A stretch of 64,000 nt of DNA from Bolinopsis microptera. Its lineage: Eukaryota > Ctenophora > Tentaculata > Lobata > Bolinopsidae. This document shows, piece by piece, positions 1 to 9,588 of the stretch. The DNA lies in assembly GCF_026151205.1 (NCBI RefSeq), contig NC_087084.1, positions 7,117,394-7,181,393 of the forward strand, written 5' to 3'. The position numbers and the translations under genes were made by a program. The notes beneath the pieces are model-generated. The model was not told the DNA's origin and ran no database searches. It saw only the letters and a program-made list of their open reading frames with translations. How positions within the stretch are numbered: the first letter of the stretch is position 1; each line of letters starts with the position of its first letter.

Positions 1-540
1 CACGCAGACTGGGCTGTAGGTATCCGAAACTGTTGCTCATATCACCTAATTATGTATAATGTATAATGTGCAATGTATAATGTAGAATGTATAATGTACA
101 ATGTATAATGCATAACATCCCATAGATACAATCTTCACGCAGACTGGGCTGCAGGTCTCCGAAACTGTTGCTCATATCACCTAATAATGTATAATGTACA
201 ATGTATAATGTACAATGTATAATGTACAATGTATAATGTACAATGTATATTAATGTATAACCTGCCACAGATACAATCTTCACGCAGACTGGGCTGGAGG
301 TCTCCGAAACTGTTGCTCATATCACCTAATAATGTATAATGTACAATGTATAATATACAATGTATAATGTACAATGTATAATGTACAATGTATAATGTAT
401 AATGTATAATGAACAATGTATAATGTACAATGTATAATGTACAATGTATAATGTACAGTATACAATGTATAATGTATAATGTACAATTTATAATGTATAA
501 TGTACAATGTATAATGTATAACCTCCCACAGATACAATCT
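1..540. repeat. Composite tandem repeat: acceptor-like segment plus ATGTATAATGTACA microsatellite
   Basis: Three diverged units start near 1, 137 and 283. Each has about 60 bp of unique sequence (CGCAGACTGGGCTGCAGGTC, then CCGAAACTGTTGCTCATATC) followed by a variable tract of 14-bp units related to TAATGTACAATGTA. The first part is also found at 541-562, where it leads into the first visible calpain exon. The second part, read on the minus strand, encodes GDMSNSFGD and resembles GDMSSSFGD of the antisense gene at 3,948-4,568. The minus-strand reading frames through the tract are repeat artefacts and not genes. Confidence 0.85.
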
Positions 541-560
541 GCACGCAGACTGGGCTGCAG

Positions 561-3500
561 GTCAGGGCCCCAAGAAGGACCACTACAATCTGGAGTACAA
601 CCCTCAGTACAAACTAGACGTGTTGGAGGCTAAGAAACCCTGCACTATGTGGATATTGCTGAGCAGGTGAGGTGATGACGTCACTTTAGGGGTGTGTGAC
701 GTCACGTGAGAGAGACTGAGAATGTGTGACGTCACGTGAGAGAGACTGAGAATGTGTGACGTCACGTGAGAGAGACTGAGAATGTGTGACGTCACGTGAG
801 AGAGACTGAGAATGTGTGACGTCACGTGAGAGAGACTGAGAATGTGTGACGTCACGTGAGAGACTGATAATGTGTGACGTCACGTGAGAGACTGATAATG
901 TGTGATGTCACGAGATAGGGACTGAGAATGTGTGACGTCACGTGAGAGAGACTGAGAATGTGTGACGTCACGTTAGGGGCGTGAGACGTCACGTGAGAGA
1001 GACTGAGAATGTGTGACGTCACGTGAGAGAGACTGAGAATGTGTGACGTCACGTGAGAGAGACTGAGAATGTGTGACGTCACGTGAGAGAGACTGAGAAT
1101 GTGTGACGTCACGTGAGAGAGACTGAGAATGTGTGACGTCACGTGAGAGAGACTGCGAATGTGTGACGTCACGTGAGAGAGACTGGGAATGTGTGACGTC
1201 ACGTGAGAGAGACTGAGAATGTGTGACGTCACGTGAGAGAGACTGCGAATGTGTGACGTCACGTGAGAGAGACTGAGAATGTGTGACGTCACGTGAGAGA
1301 GACTGAGAATGTGTGACGTCACGTGAGAGAGACTGCGAATGTGTGACGTCACGTGAGAGGGACTGAGAATGTGTGACGTCACGTGAGAGAGACTGAGAAT
1401 GTGTGACGTCACGTGAGAGAGACTGAGAATGTGTGACGTCACGTGAGAGAGACTGAGAATGTGTGACGTCACGTGAGAGAGACTGAGAATGTGTGACGTC
1501 ACGTGAGAGAGACTGAAAATGTGTGACGTCACGTGAGAGAGACTGAGAATGTGTGACGTCACGTGATTTAGCCGTATTTCTTCCACAAAAGTAGTTCTGT
1601 ATTAATTAACGTTCCTCTTCCAGGCATATAACAGAGAAAGACGATTTCGCGAACAACAAAGAATTCATCACTCTACACGTTTATAAAACCAACGGAGACA
1701 GGGTCTACTATCCTGATGACGCTTTACTTAGTGGTTAGTATTTTATTGATTACATACCAATCTTTATAAAGAGGAAACTCTAAAATCATCAAATTCTTAA
1801 AAATTCACCCAACCCAAGTTTTTTCGGTAGAACTACTACTACCGCAATTACCCGCAATATCCCGACCCACGTTCAACAAGTTCTCTAAACCTCTAAACCT
1901 CTAAACCAACAAGTTCTCTAAACCTCTAAACCTCCTCAGGTACGAAGATAAACTCGCCCCACTATTTAGCCCGTATAAACGCAGGAGCCGGTTCAAGTAC
2001 CTACACTCTGGTGGTATCCCAGTATGAGAAGACTAGTACTATTAGCTACAGGTTAGTGCTTATCTTACTGTTGGTTACTATTGGTTAATATTGGTTACCA
2101 TCGGTTACTATTGGTTACTTAAAGTTAATATTGGTTACTTATCGTTAATATTGGTTACTTGTCGTTACTATTGATTACTTAAATTTGCTATCGGTTACTT
2201 ATCGTTACTATTGGTTACCCAAAGTTACTTTACCGGTTACTATGTTAGTTCCCATCGGCCAGAAAACTTTAAAAGACTTTCGCTGTTTCATGTATGCTAT
2301 GCACATTTTTCAAGTTTTTAAGAAAAGTGATGAAAGAAATGAAACAAATCTCTTTTTAAAGAATTGTAAAAGAATTAAATAATGATACGTCATAACTAAT
2401 TCATGCATAAAATTGATGATAGAATACCAGCAGGGACAAAAGAAAATCGCGATTATTTTGGCCCAAAAAATACCGCGACAAGCCAAACAGGCGACATCAG
2501 ATGATATATAAAATTTGTCGCAAAAAATGGGGAAAATCGCGATTTCGTACATGCCGCACATGCCGCGACTTCCTTTTGTCCCTGAATACCAGTGCATCAT
2601 ATGTTACATGATAATGATGTTATGTACAAAATAACAAACAAACACGCCTCAACTTCAAGGATCCACCAATACAACAATCAAATACAGCATAATATAACAA
2701 AAGAAATGTTTGATTATTAGCGCTGAAAATAAAATTGGCCCAACATCAAGTATCCACTGAAAAAGGTCTTGCTCAAAGTGAACACATCACCACACTCACA
2801 AGGAGTGGTAGTGACACATCACCACACTCACTAGGAGTGGTAGTGACACATCACCACACTCACTAGGAGTGGTAGTGACACATCACCACACTCACTAGGA
2901 GTGGTAGTGACACATCACCACACTCACTAGGGGTGGTAGTGACACATCACCACACTCACTAGGAGTGGTAGTGACACATCACCACACTCACTAGGAGTGG
3001 TAGTGACACATCACCACACTCACTAGGAGTGGTAGTGACACATCACCACACTCACTAGGAGTGGTAGTGACACATCACCACACTCACCAGGAGTGGTAGT
3101 GACACATCACCACACTCACTAGGAGTGGTAGTGACACATCACCACACTCACCAGGAGTGGTAGTGACACATCACCACACTCACCAGGAGTGGTAGTGACA
3201 CATCACCACACTCACTAGGAGTGGTAGTGACACATCACCACACTCACTAGGAGTGGTAGTGACACATCACCACACTCACCAGGAGTGGTAGTGACACATC
3301 ACCACACTCACCAGGAGTGGTAGTGACACATCACCACACTCACTAGGAGTGGTAGTGACACATCACCACACTCACTAGAAGTGGTAGTGACACATCACCA
3401 CACTCACTAGGAGTGGTAGTGACACATCACCACACTCACCAGGAGTGGTAGTGACACATCACCACACTCACTATGAGTGGTAGTGACACATCACCACACT

Positions 3501-6500
3501 CACCAGGAGTGGTAGTGACACATCACCACACTCACTAGGAGTGGTAGTGACACATCACCACACTCACTAGGAGTGGTAGTGACACATCACCACACTCACT
3601 AGGAGTGGTAGTGACACATCACCACACTCACCAGGAGTGGTAGTGACACATCACCACACTCACCAGGAGTGGTAGTGACACATCACCACACTCACCAGGA
3701 GTGGTAGTGACACATCACCACACTCACTAGGAGTGGTAGTGACACATCACCACACTCACTAGGAGTGGTAGTGACACATCACCACACTCACTAGGAGTGG
3801 TAGTGACACATCACCACACTCACTAGGAGTGGTAGTGACACATCACCACACTCACCAGGAGTGGTAGTGACACATCACCACACTCACTAGGAGTGGTAGT
3901 GACACATCACCACACTCACTAGGAGTGGTAGTGACACATCACCACACTCACCAGGAGTGGTAGTGACACATCACCACACTCACTAGGAGTGGTAGTGACA
4001 CTACCACTCCCACACCCCCACCATCAGCTGCATTCCAGTCCTGCAGCGCGCTGTAGAATGCAGTAGTTTGCTCCTCTGTCAGGTTCATGTCTCCCAATCC
4101 GTCCAAGTTATCACTGGAGAGAGCCTGATTGATGGCATCTATCTGGTCCTGTGTAAAGGAACCTGCTTTCTTGAGAAGTTCGTCAAAGCGCTCTTTTTGT
4201 TCCCCAGCGAAGTCGTCGAAGTCGAAGGAATCTTCGAAGTCGTTGAAGGCGTCTTCCATATCACCTCCAAGGTCACCGAACGTATCACCTATATCTCCGC
4301 CAAGGTCACTGAACGTATCACCTATATCGCCGCCAAGGTCACTGAACTGATCACCTATATCTCCGCCAAGGTCACTGAACTGATCACCGATGTCATCAAA
4401 AGCACCACCAATATCTCCCCCCATTTTATCCATGACATCATCAACATCACTTCCAAAGTCTCCGAAACTGCTGCTCATATCACCAAAGTCACCCATGTCG
4501 AAGTCACCTTGTCCCTGTGCCAGCTGTACGGTACCCGCGAGCAGTACAAGGATTAACATTGTTGACATGGTGTTTGCCTGAGTGTTTTATGTTGTATAGA
4601 GTGCTGTATAATGTATTATGTATAATGTGTAATCTACAATGTACACTGTACAATGTACAGAGATTGGAGATCATGAGGAGGAGATATTATTGTCGGAAAT
4701 GGAGTTCATTTTATTTCTACCTACAGCGATCTACTCATCTACCCTAAGTGACAAAAAACTTGCATTTATTTGACCGGACAATTCATTCAACATATAGACA
4801 AAAACAGGTTAAACCTGTTACAGGCTGGTTTTAGACCTTAATGCTAACTCAGGTTGGAACGTTAAGTAACTAGAGGATAACCAAATGTTGCACATAAACA
4901 CAACGACTCTTCAACAACTGACCAACAACACTAGTATTGTCAGTGAGCGCAGCATGTCGGTGATCTCAAACTTAGGGGAACATTATCAATAGAAAGTATC
5001 AGGTCATGAGTCATGACGCAATTGATCACGTGATTAATTGTGTTGTGACGTAAAGTGGTGATTCTGTTCCTCCTTTACCTTTATAAAAGATTCTGAGTTC
5101 TGGTTCAGTTATTGATTACCACAGTACCAGACATTATATCATCGTATCATATTACTTGGTGGTAGAAGTCACAGTCACATGATGTCAGATTTGTAGTACA
5201 AGTGCAGCTTTGTTGTGAATGTATCTTACCCTTTCTAAAGGCTGGGTGTACAATTATATTGCAAAATTATGTGAGATTCCTCTAACAGCCGGCTGTTAGA
5301 GGAATATTACCGTAATATAGCCGGTTGGCATTGTGCCAATTTGCCTTGCCATATGCCAGGCCATTGTGAATGCAAAGAACATAATCAATAAAACAAATGC
5401 AGCCAGTCTACAGTCCACACCCTGGCTCACCCTGGCTCACCCTGGCTCACCCTGGCTCACCCTGGCTCCAATATAATTCTAAATGAAAAGCTCGAATAAG
5501 CAATAATTGTACAATATTTGTACAGCAGGCGAAGCGTCTGTGAATTATCTGAATTAGTTTCTGGACAAAACAGTGTGAATAGTATTAGTTGGTGTGAATC
5601 ATTGTCCAGACTTGTCCTGTACATGGGAAATAATGGTATGGTATGTAAATTGGAAGGGTAGAGTTGTATTGAAAAGTGGGAATCGTCCTGTAACAATACA
5701 AGGACAAAAGAAAATCGCGAGAATTGGCCAAACATTGCGGCGCTGCGGCAAGCCAAACTTGGCGAAATTCGCTGCATATTCGCGGCATTGATTTCACCTA
5801 CCGCACGATTTCATCATCCATTGTATGTGAATGTGTAGTGGTCAAGTTTATGTCTAATGGTAATGTTTATGTTAATATTATTGTATTTTGCGACTTAAAT
5901 TTAAAGTATTATACACAGACTTCTACAGGCTAGAAAACTTGGAACAGTAAACAAAATATTGATAGACTCGCTGTTTTGACACGGTACTCCGTGCAAACCA
6001 GTTCATGCTTCTCCATCAAAGATTTGGTTCATAATCCAGCATCATCATGATATAACAAACATAACGCTTAATTTTGAATGGTTTTAATCACTTTCCTAAA
6101 ATAAAATGTAGACTAGGTAACCCTACTATAATATAATAACTGAACGTTAAGACGTTAACAAGCCTATCCCCTGACTGGTACCTGTATAATTGAATACTAT
6201 GGTTTAAATTACTGTCTCATGTTCTCTTTACATAATTCAATCTGAAGATCTACAAACACAGTACACACCCACCTACATTAAGTCTTAATGCCTGAAAAAT
6301 AAATAAACGAAATGACTGTATATTTAAAGATTTTAAATCTACGGACACTTGAATGTAAGCTACAATTGACTGCCAGAGCGTCTATACATAGATCTATAGA
6401 TCCGGCGAAAATGGTCATATTCTCAGATTCAAAACATTCTCAAAAATACTCATGATCCCCCTCATGAAAATTCCGAAATTAAGTAGAAAAACGATATACA

Positions 6501-9500
6501 GTAAAGTGCAACAAAACAGTGCCATTTTAAACTGCTGCGTGAATAGACAGTACTCTGTACTACTGACTATTCACGAAACTGACAGTAGAGTAGAGCAATG
6601 TATTCGGGATAATGACTAGAAATTACCCTGCTAAAATATCAAGCCTGCCCTTACAAGCTGTCACTTGAAGTCACGTGACCATTATTAGGATGTCTAGAGA
6701 GAGGTGTGGTTACAATTTGTATTCCAATATCGATGTACTGATATTAGCTTGTCCATATAAGGATTAATTTAACATTAATTTAACACAACAAATATGGGCA
6801 TGCTGGACACTTTGATCAGTTTCCCTGCCCCTTGATGCGTTGTCACTTGGGTTTTAAAGTTTCCTCCGGTCTGTAGATAGTAGAAAAAGAGAGGGCAAAA
6901 AGAAAGAAAAGATTAAGAAAAGATACAGAGAAAGAACAGAGAAATAAAAGAGAAAAAAAGAATAAGAAAATAGAATGCGAAGGAGATATTAGAACAATAT
7001 CAACGCGACAGCAAAGAAGCCATTTTCGGCTCATGTGCAATGTATCTACTAACCACTAACTTTAGGTATTCAGTTACAAAGTGATAATAACATAAACCCG
7101 CCACGCAAAGGGTTTATATAACAGATCATCCCGCGCTAGCGGGATGATCTGATAAACACATACGAGTGCGCGCAGCGCACGAGTTTTGTGTTAATATGTA
7201 ATCCCGAAGCGCCAGCTGAGGGATTACATTTATTTAGCCCTGAGCGTGAAGTGTTTATGGATTATAATTATCTCCGGCGATTTCGACAAGGGATTTATAC
7301 TTTAGAAGAGAGTGATAAAATAGTTTTTATTTCGGAATACGGGTCTGATTTTAGTAATATTTTCATTTCTATTTAAGCAATAGCTTGAACGTTAGCAGGA
7401 ACAAGAGCTGGAAGGAGAGCAAGCAAAACAATACTATTTTTAGGGCACGGACAAGGGTAGCTGGCTAGTCGCCAACTTCTCACGCCACGCGTTGGAGAAA
7501 TTCCAAGAATTAGCTGCTTTGGCAACGTTCCCAGGAATTTGCGTGTAAAAGAAGTGGACGGTTACGATGTTTCATATCACGTGGTGCGCTTTCGTGTCAC
7601 GTGGTATAGACTCGGCGTATGCTATTGGTGGCACGTGGTACGCACGTGACGCGCCCACGTGATCGCGCGTCTAACTGTTCTACTATTATCGAGTTCTAAT
7701 CAGCAGTATCATTGATTATTGTAAGTCGGAGAATTGAATGATAAACATCAGTTACGACTAAAAAGCGGGCCGGGTTTATACAAATTTCCGGGGCGGGATG
7801 ATATCACCTTGAGATGTTTATCTAACAGCGGGCCGGGCTGAGTGATAATATGATCCCGCGTCGAAATCCCGGAGATATTTATAATATCTTATAACCTAGT
7901 TCATTATTTTAACATTGTTTTCAATTGCAGCACACTTCTTTAAATTTAATTGCATTCGACTCGATGTAGAGTAAAATTTAATTTTAAAATTTATGAGTTG
8001 TTCCCTCATTAATTAATTTACTACTGTTTTTTAGGTCAAAAATACAGAAAAGTAAACGTGGGCCAGTGAGCCACAGCTCCGAGAAACTTTAAGTCACAAT
8101 TTCGTATTACTCTAACTCAGTTGATGAAGTAAAATATAATTTGACAAAGTAAAATATATTCGAAGAAATAGTGTTATACTGTTATACATAATTTGTTGTA
8201 TTAAACGAATTTGTTGCCTTAATGTTGCCTTAATGATGCCTTAATGTTGTCTTAATGTTGTCTTATCGTTTGTTGTCTTATTGGTGTTTGTTGCGTTAAT
8301 GTTGTCTTAATGTTGTCTTATTGGTGTCTTAATGTTGTCTTATTTTTGTGTTAATGTGTCTTATTGGTGTCTTAATGTTGTCTTATTGTTGTCTTAATGT
8401 GTCTTAATGTTGTCTTAATGTCCCATCGGTGTTCGTTCTAGTTGCCTTTCCGTATATTGTGAACATTAAGTATATGATATATGTGAACATTAAGTCTAGA
8501 ATAATTGAAATACTGTCCAATGGTTTCCAGGAAGTCAGAGACTCGAAAACAACTGGTGATAACTGATAAACCGGGCTTTCATAATTGTCCACTTCTAAGA
8601 TTATAGACTAATTATATATGATTATTATTGGCTTAATTTAATGCATATTTCAGTATACGAGTGTTTTCTTAATGAGTATGCATATTTCAGTATTCGAGTG
8701 TTTTGTACAGAGAACTTCAAGATAGGTAACATCCCCCACCACTATCCATACGAGTTCAAGTTAACAGGAGAGTGGACTGCTCAACTTGCTGGAGGCTGCC
8801 CTAACTACAGGTACAATTTAGTTATTCAATTAAGTTAAGTATTAACTAATTAGTTATTTAATTAAGATTTTAGTTGATATCAATATTTTGATGGCCTGTA
8901 ATAGTTTGAAATATTCTTTGACTTTAAATGATGAATATGATTATTTTTGTGTAATCCTGAGAATGTTTACGGTTTGTTTCCTTATCCTTAACACAACAAT
9001 TATGAAGTGCAATTATACTCGTATAGTCACGCTATATAGTGACAAATATCAGCTGTCATTATAAAGTGCTTGTCATAACTCATTGTATAGTGTTGTCACT
9101 TGTCACTATACAGTGCGATTACCCCTATCCTTAACACAGCCCACCCCAGCACCCACAAGAACAACCCGACCTACCTTCTAACAGTGGACCCTCACGACTG
9201 TTCAGAGACGGAGTGCTTTGTTAAGCTGGAGGCTCCCAAAGCTTTTCATACTGGCTTCTCCATCGTCCCAACTTCAGGTTAGATAGCACGTGACATTTAA
9301 GTTTGATGCCTCAATTTGGTCAAAATATTATGTCTCAAGCGTATGAAAATCTGTTCCTTTGTGAAGTGAAACTTTCATCCTCACATCATAATTCCAAATC
9401 ATTCAGATCAAAAGTTCAGCAAAACGAACTCCGGGAAATTCAGAAACGGAATGTCCGTGAAAATCTTCAAACGTCTACCAGCGGGGACATACCACATAAT

Positions 9501-9588
9501 ACCATCTACATTTGAGCCTGGACAGTGCGGGAAGTTCTTCTTAACAGTCGGCTCTACTAACCGTATCAAAATAGCAAGGAAGAGTTGA
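561..9588 (+). CDS. CAPN7: Calpain-7 (PalB-like cysteine protease), C-terminal six exons
   Basis: Exons 561-666, 1,624-1,733, 1,940-2,051, 8,691-8,810, 9,150-9,277 and 9,407-9,588 join in frame (all GT-AG) to give about 252 C-terminal residues ending in TGA at 9,586. They cover the two C2-like calpain beta-sandwich domains of calpain-7. The first contains NPQYKL, WILLSRHIT, DDFANN, INSPHYL and TLVVSQYEK; the second contains GGCPNYS, THKNNPTYLL, IIPSTFEPGQ and KFFLTVGS. The upstream MIT and catalytic Cys/His/Asn parts lie before the window. In animals the family acts with ESCRT-III proteins at endosomes; that is family knowledge. The first acceptor could be at 560 or 565. The start of exon 9,150 was chosen because it restores the conserved THKNNP. 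The 6.6-kb intron holds an antisense gene. Confidence 0.93.
674..1566. repeat. 30-bp minisatellite of overlapping CRE and E-box motifs
   Basis: About 29-30 units of 30 bp fill the first visible calpain intron almost from its donor site at 667. Nearly every unit carries TGACGTCACGTGA, which is a full CRE palindrome (TGACGTCA) overlapping a CACGTG E-box, then GAGAGACTGAGAAT. Two 28-bp units lie near 850-900 and an irregular unit near 970-990. Each unit also has a GTGAGA that resembles a 5' splice site. The 244-residue minus-strand frame through it (852-1,586) is a repeat artefact. Confidence 0.95.
1874..1937 (+). repeat. CTCTAAAC short repeat forming an intron pyrimidine tract
   Basis: A 34-bp segment (AACAAGTTCTCTAAACCTCT...) is duplicated in tandem immediately before the acceptor at 1,939. 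The CTCTAAAC units supply both the pyrimidine tract and several branch-point-like CTAAAC motifs. Confidence 0.75.
2061..2240. repeat. Degenerate TTGGTTACTA tandem repeat
   Basis: Irregular 10-11-bp units of the type TTGGTTACTA, TTGGTTAATA or TCGTTACTA run for about 180 bp just inside the donor end of the large calpain intron. No coding signal is present. Confidence 0.8.
2431..2584. mobile_element. 154-bp MITE, hAT type, with 8-bp target duplication
   Basis: The element begins CAGGGACAAAAGAAAATCGC and ends GCGACTTCCTTTTGTCCCTG, imperfect terminal inverted repeats of about 20 bp. It is flanked by a perfect direct repeat AATACCAG (2,423-2,430 and 2,585-2,592). An 8-bp target duplication and CAGGG ends are typical of hAT transposons. 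It is far too short to encode a transposase, so it is non-autonomous. A related, poorer copy is at 5,700-5,800. Confidence 0.88.
2780..4003. repeat. 32-bp minisatellite, about 38 units
   Basis: The unit ACACATCACCACACTCACTA + GGAGTGGTAGTG is repeated head to tail with very few changes. The main variation is a two-state T/C change (CACTAG or CACCAG), with rare private variants (GGGGTGG near 2,930, AGAAGTGG near 3,380, TATGAGTGG near 3,473). It has no spacers, so it is not a CRISPR array. Its right end is read as the C-terminal codons of the antisense gene at 3,948-4,568. Confidence 0.95.
3948..4568 (-). CDS. Secreted acidic protein with 11-residue GDxFSDLGGDI repeats, nested in a calpain-7 intron
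   Basis: Single-exon frame of 206 residues on the strand opposite calpain-7. Residues 1-19 form a signal peptide (MSTMLILVLLAGTVQLAQG). Residues 20-60 are rich in Gly, Asp and Phe (GDFDMGDFGDMSSSFGDFG). Then come about five 11-residue repeats of the form GD(Q/T)F(S/G)DLGGDI, a strongly acidic EDSFDFDDF stretch, and a helical part (ERFDELLKKAG, QIDAINQALSSDN). The final 24 residues (GGGVGVVVSLPLLVSVVM, then a short tail) are hydrophobic, could serve as a GPI or membrane signal, and are encoded inside the 32-bp minisatellite, where the stop also lies. The family is not recognised. The repeated acidic pattern would suit calcium or mineral binding, which is inference. The + strand frames across it are shadows. 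Confidence 0.75.
   Translation of the reverse strand: MSTMLILVLLAGTVQLAQGQGDFDMGDFGDMSSSFGDFGSDVDDVMDKMGGDIGGAFDDIGDQFSDLGGDIGDQFSDLGGDIGDTFSDLGGDIGDTFGDLGGDMEDAFNDFEDSFDFDDFAGEQKERFDELLKKAGSFTQDQIDAINQALSSDNLDGLGDMNLTEEQTTAFYSALQDWNAADGGGVGVVVSLPLLVSVVMCHYHSW
4586..4662. repeat. ATGTATAATGTACA microsatellite, 5' flank of the nested gene
   Basis: A short diverged tract of the same TGTATAATGTACAATGTA motif seen at 1-540 lies just upstream (minus-strand sense) of the start codon at 4,568. It links this gene's 5' flank to the composite repeat at the start of the window. Confidence 0.7.
4663..5275. other. Intron sequence, no gene seen
   Basis: AT-rich intron DNA between the nested gene and the palindrome cluster. 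It probably includes the promoter and 5' UTR of the antisense gene. A TATAAAAG at 5,092 has no convincing initiator at the normal spacing on either strand. A CACGTG lies near 5,027. Confidence 0.5.
5276..5350. repeat. Cluster of perfect palindromes
   Basis: A 30-bp perfect inverted repeat without loop (ATTCCTCTAACAGCC and its complement, 5,276-5,305) overlaps ATATTACCGTAATAT and is followed by TTGGCATTGTGCCAA. These are three consecutive cruciform-capable sites in 75 bp. They may be ends of a decayed DNA transposon. Confidence 0.85.
5418..5468. repeat. 10-bp tandem repeat (CACCCTGGCT)5
   Basis: Five exact head-to-tail copies of CACCCTGGCT inside the large calpain intron. Confidence 0.95.
5700..5800. 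mobile_element. Diverged relative of the hAT-type MITE
   Basis: AAGGACAAAAGAAAATCGCG at the left, plus GGCCAAA and GCGGCAAGCCAAAC inside, match the MITE at 2,431-2,584 over about 80 bp. The right terminal repeat and a target duplication are not recognisable, so this is a decayed or truncated copy. Confidence 0.6.
5801..6875. other. Intron sequence, no gene seen
   Basis: AT-rich DNA without a credible reading frame. Weak inverted pairs occur at 6,540-6,590 (GACAGTACTCTGTACTACTG), and a CACGTG lies near 6,672. Nothing else can be supported. Confidence 0.5.
6876..6990 (+). repeat. Purine-rich (A/G) tract
   Basis: About 115 bp almost wholly of A and G (GAAAGAAAAGATTAAGAAAAG type) on the + strand. 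It is capable of triplex (H-DNA) formation and gives a low-complexity Phe/Leu/Ser frame on the minus strand that is not a gene. Confidence 0.85.
7093..7227. repeat. Four consecutive stem-loops
   Basis: In 135 bp: TAAACCC/GGGTTTA (7,093-7,116), a 13-bp perfect stem CAGATCATCCCGC with loop GCTA (7,122-7,151), GTGCGC-GCA-GCGCAC (7,166-7,180), and GTAATCCC/GGGATTAC (7,198-7,227). The stems are more GC-rich than the flanks. The 62-residue + frame starting at 7,188 has no family signature and is not called. Confidence 0.8.
7578..7661. promoter_or_regulatory. Cluster of five CACGTG E-boxes
   Basis: Exact CACGTG at 7,578, 7,598, 7,632, 7,643 and 7,656, five sites in 84 bp with CpG-rich spacing. CACGTG binds bHLH-ZIP factors such as USF, Myc/Max or MITF/TFEB families. 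Placement in the calpain intron suggests an enhancer or internal promoter (inference). Confidence 0.55.
7780..7875. repeat. GC-rich imperfect repeats (AGCGGGCCGGG)
   Basis: AGCGGGCCGGG occurs near 7,764 and 7,827, with GCGGGATGATATCACC and TGATAATATGATCCCGCG in opposed orientation between and after them. This echoes the hairpin motif GATCATCCCGC at 7,122. It is likely part of the same decayed element. Confidence 0.5.
8212..8430. repeat. TTAATGTTGTC tandem repeat
   Basis: Irregular 11-14-bp units (TTAATGTTGTC, TTATTGGTGTC, TTAATGTGTC) run about 220 bp, ending roughly 200 bp before the next calpain exon. Confidence 0.85.
8641..8714 (+). repeat. Tandem duplication of a splice acceptor
   Basis: A 37-bp segment beginning ATGCATATTTCAGTATACGA (8,641) is repeated at 8,678 with few changes. 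Both copies contain TTTCAG and the first exon codons (ATTCGAGTGTTTT). The second copy is the real acceptor of the 8,691 exon. Use of the first would add a codon run ending in TAA at once, so it is a decoy. Confidence 0.8.

Noticed and set aside
852-1586. 244-residue minus-strand frame of HVTSHILSLS repeats
   Set aside because: It is the 30-bp minisatellite, whose length is a multiple of three and so stays open. No signal or start context, and the region is an intron of calpain-7.
1874-1937. CTCTAAAC repeat as an interstitial telomere
   Set aside because: Animal telomere repeats are TTAGGG/CCCTAA. Only a few CTCTAAAC units exist, and they form an intron pyrimidine tract.
2780-4003. CRISPR-like array
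   Set aside because: The 32-bp units are contiguous without unique spacers and lie in a eukaryotic intron; this is a minisatellite.
4068-4556. 162-residue + strand frame opposite the acidic gene
   Set aside because: Shadow of the Gly/Asp repeat on the other strand; it has no signal peptide or domain.
5092-5125. TATAAAAG as a core promoter
   Set aside because: No initiator at 25-33 bp on either strand that links it to a gene. The TCAGTT nearby is only about 15 bp away.
7188-7376. 62-residue + frame after the hairpin cluster
   Set aside because: No family features, starts within a hairpin region, and lies in the calpain intron.
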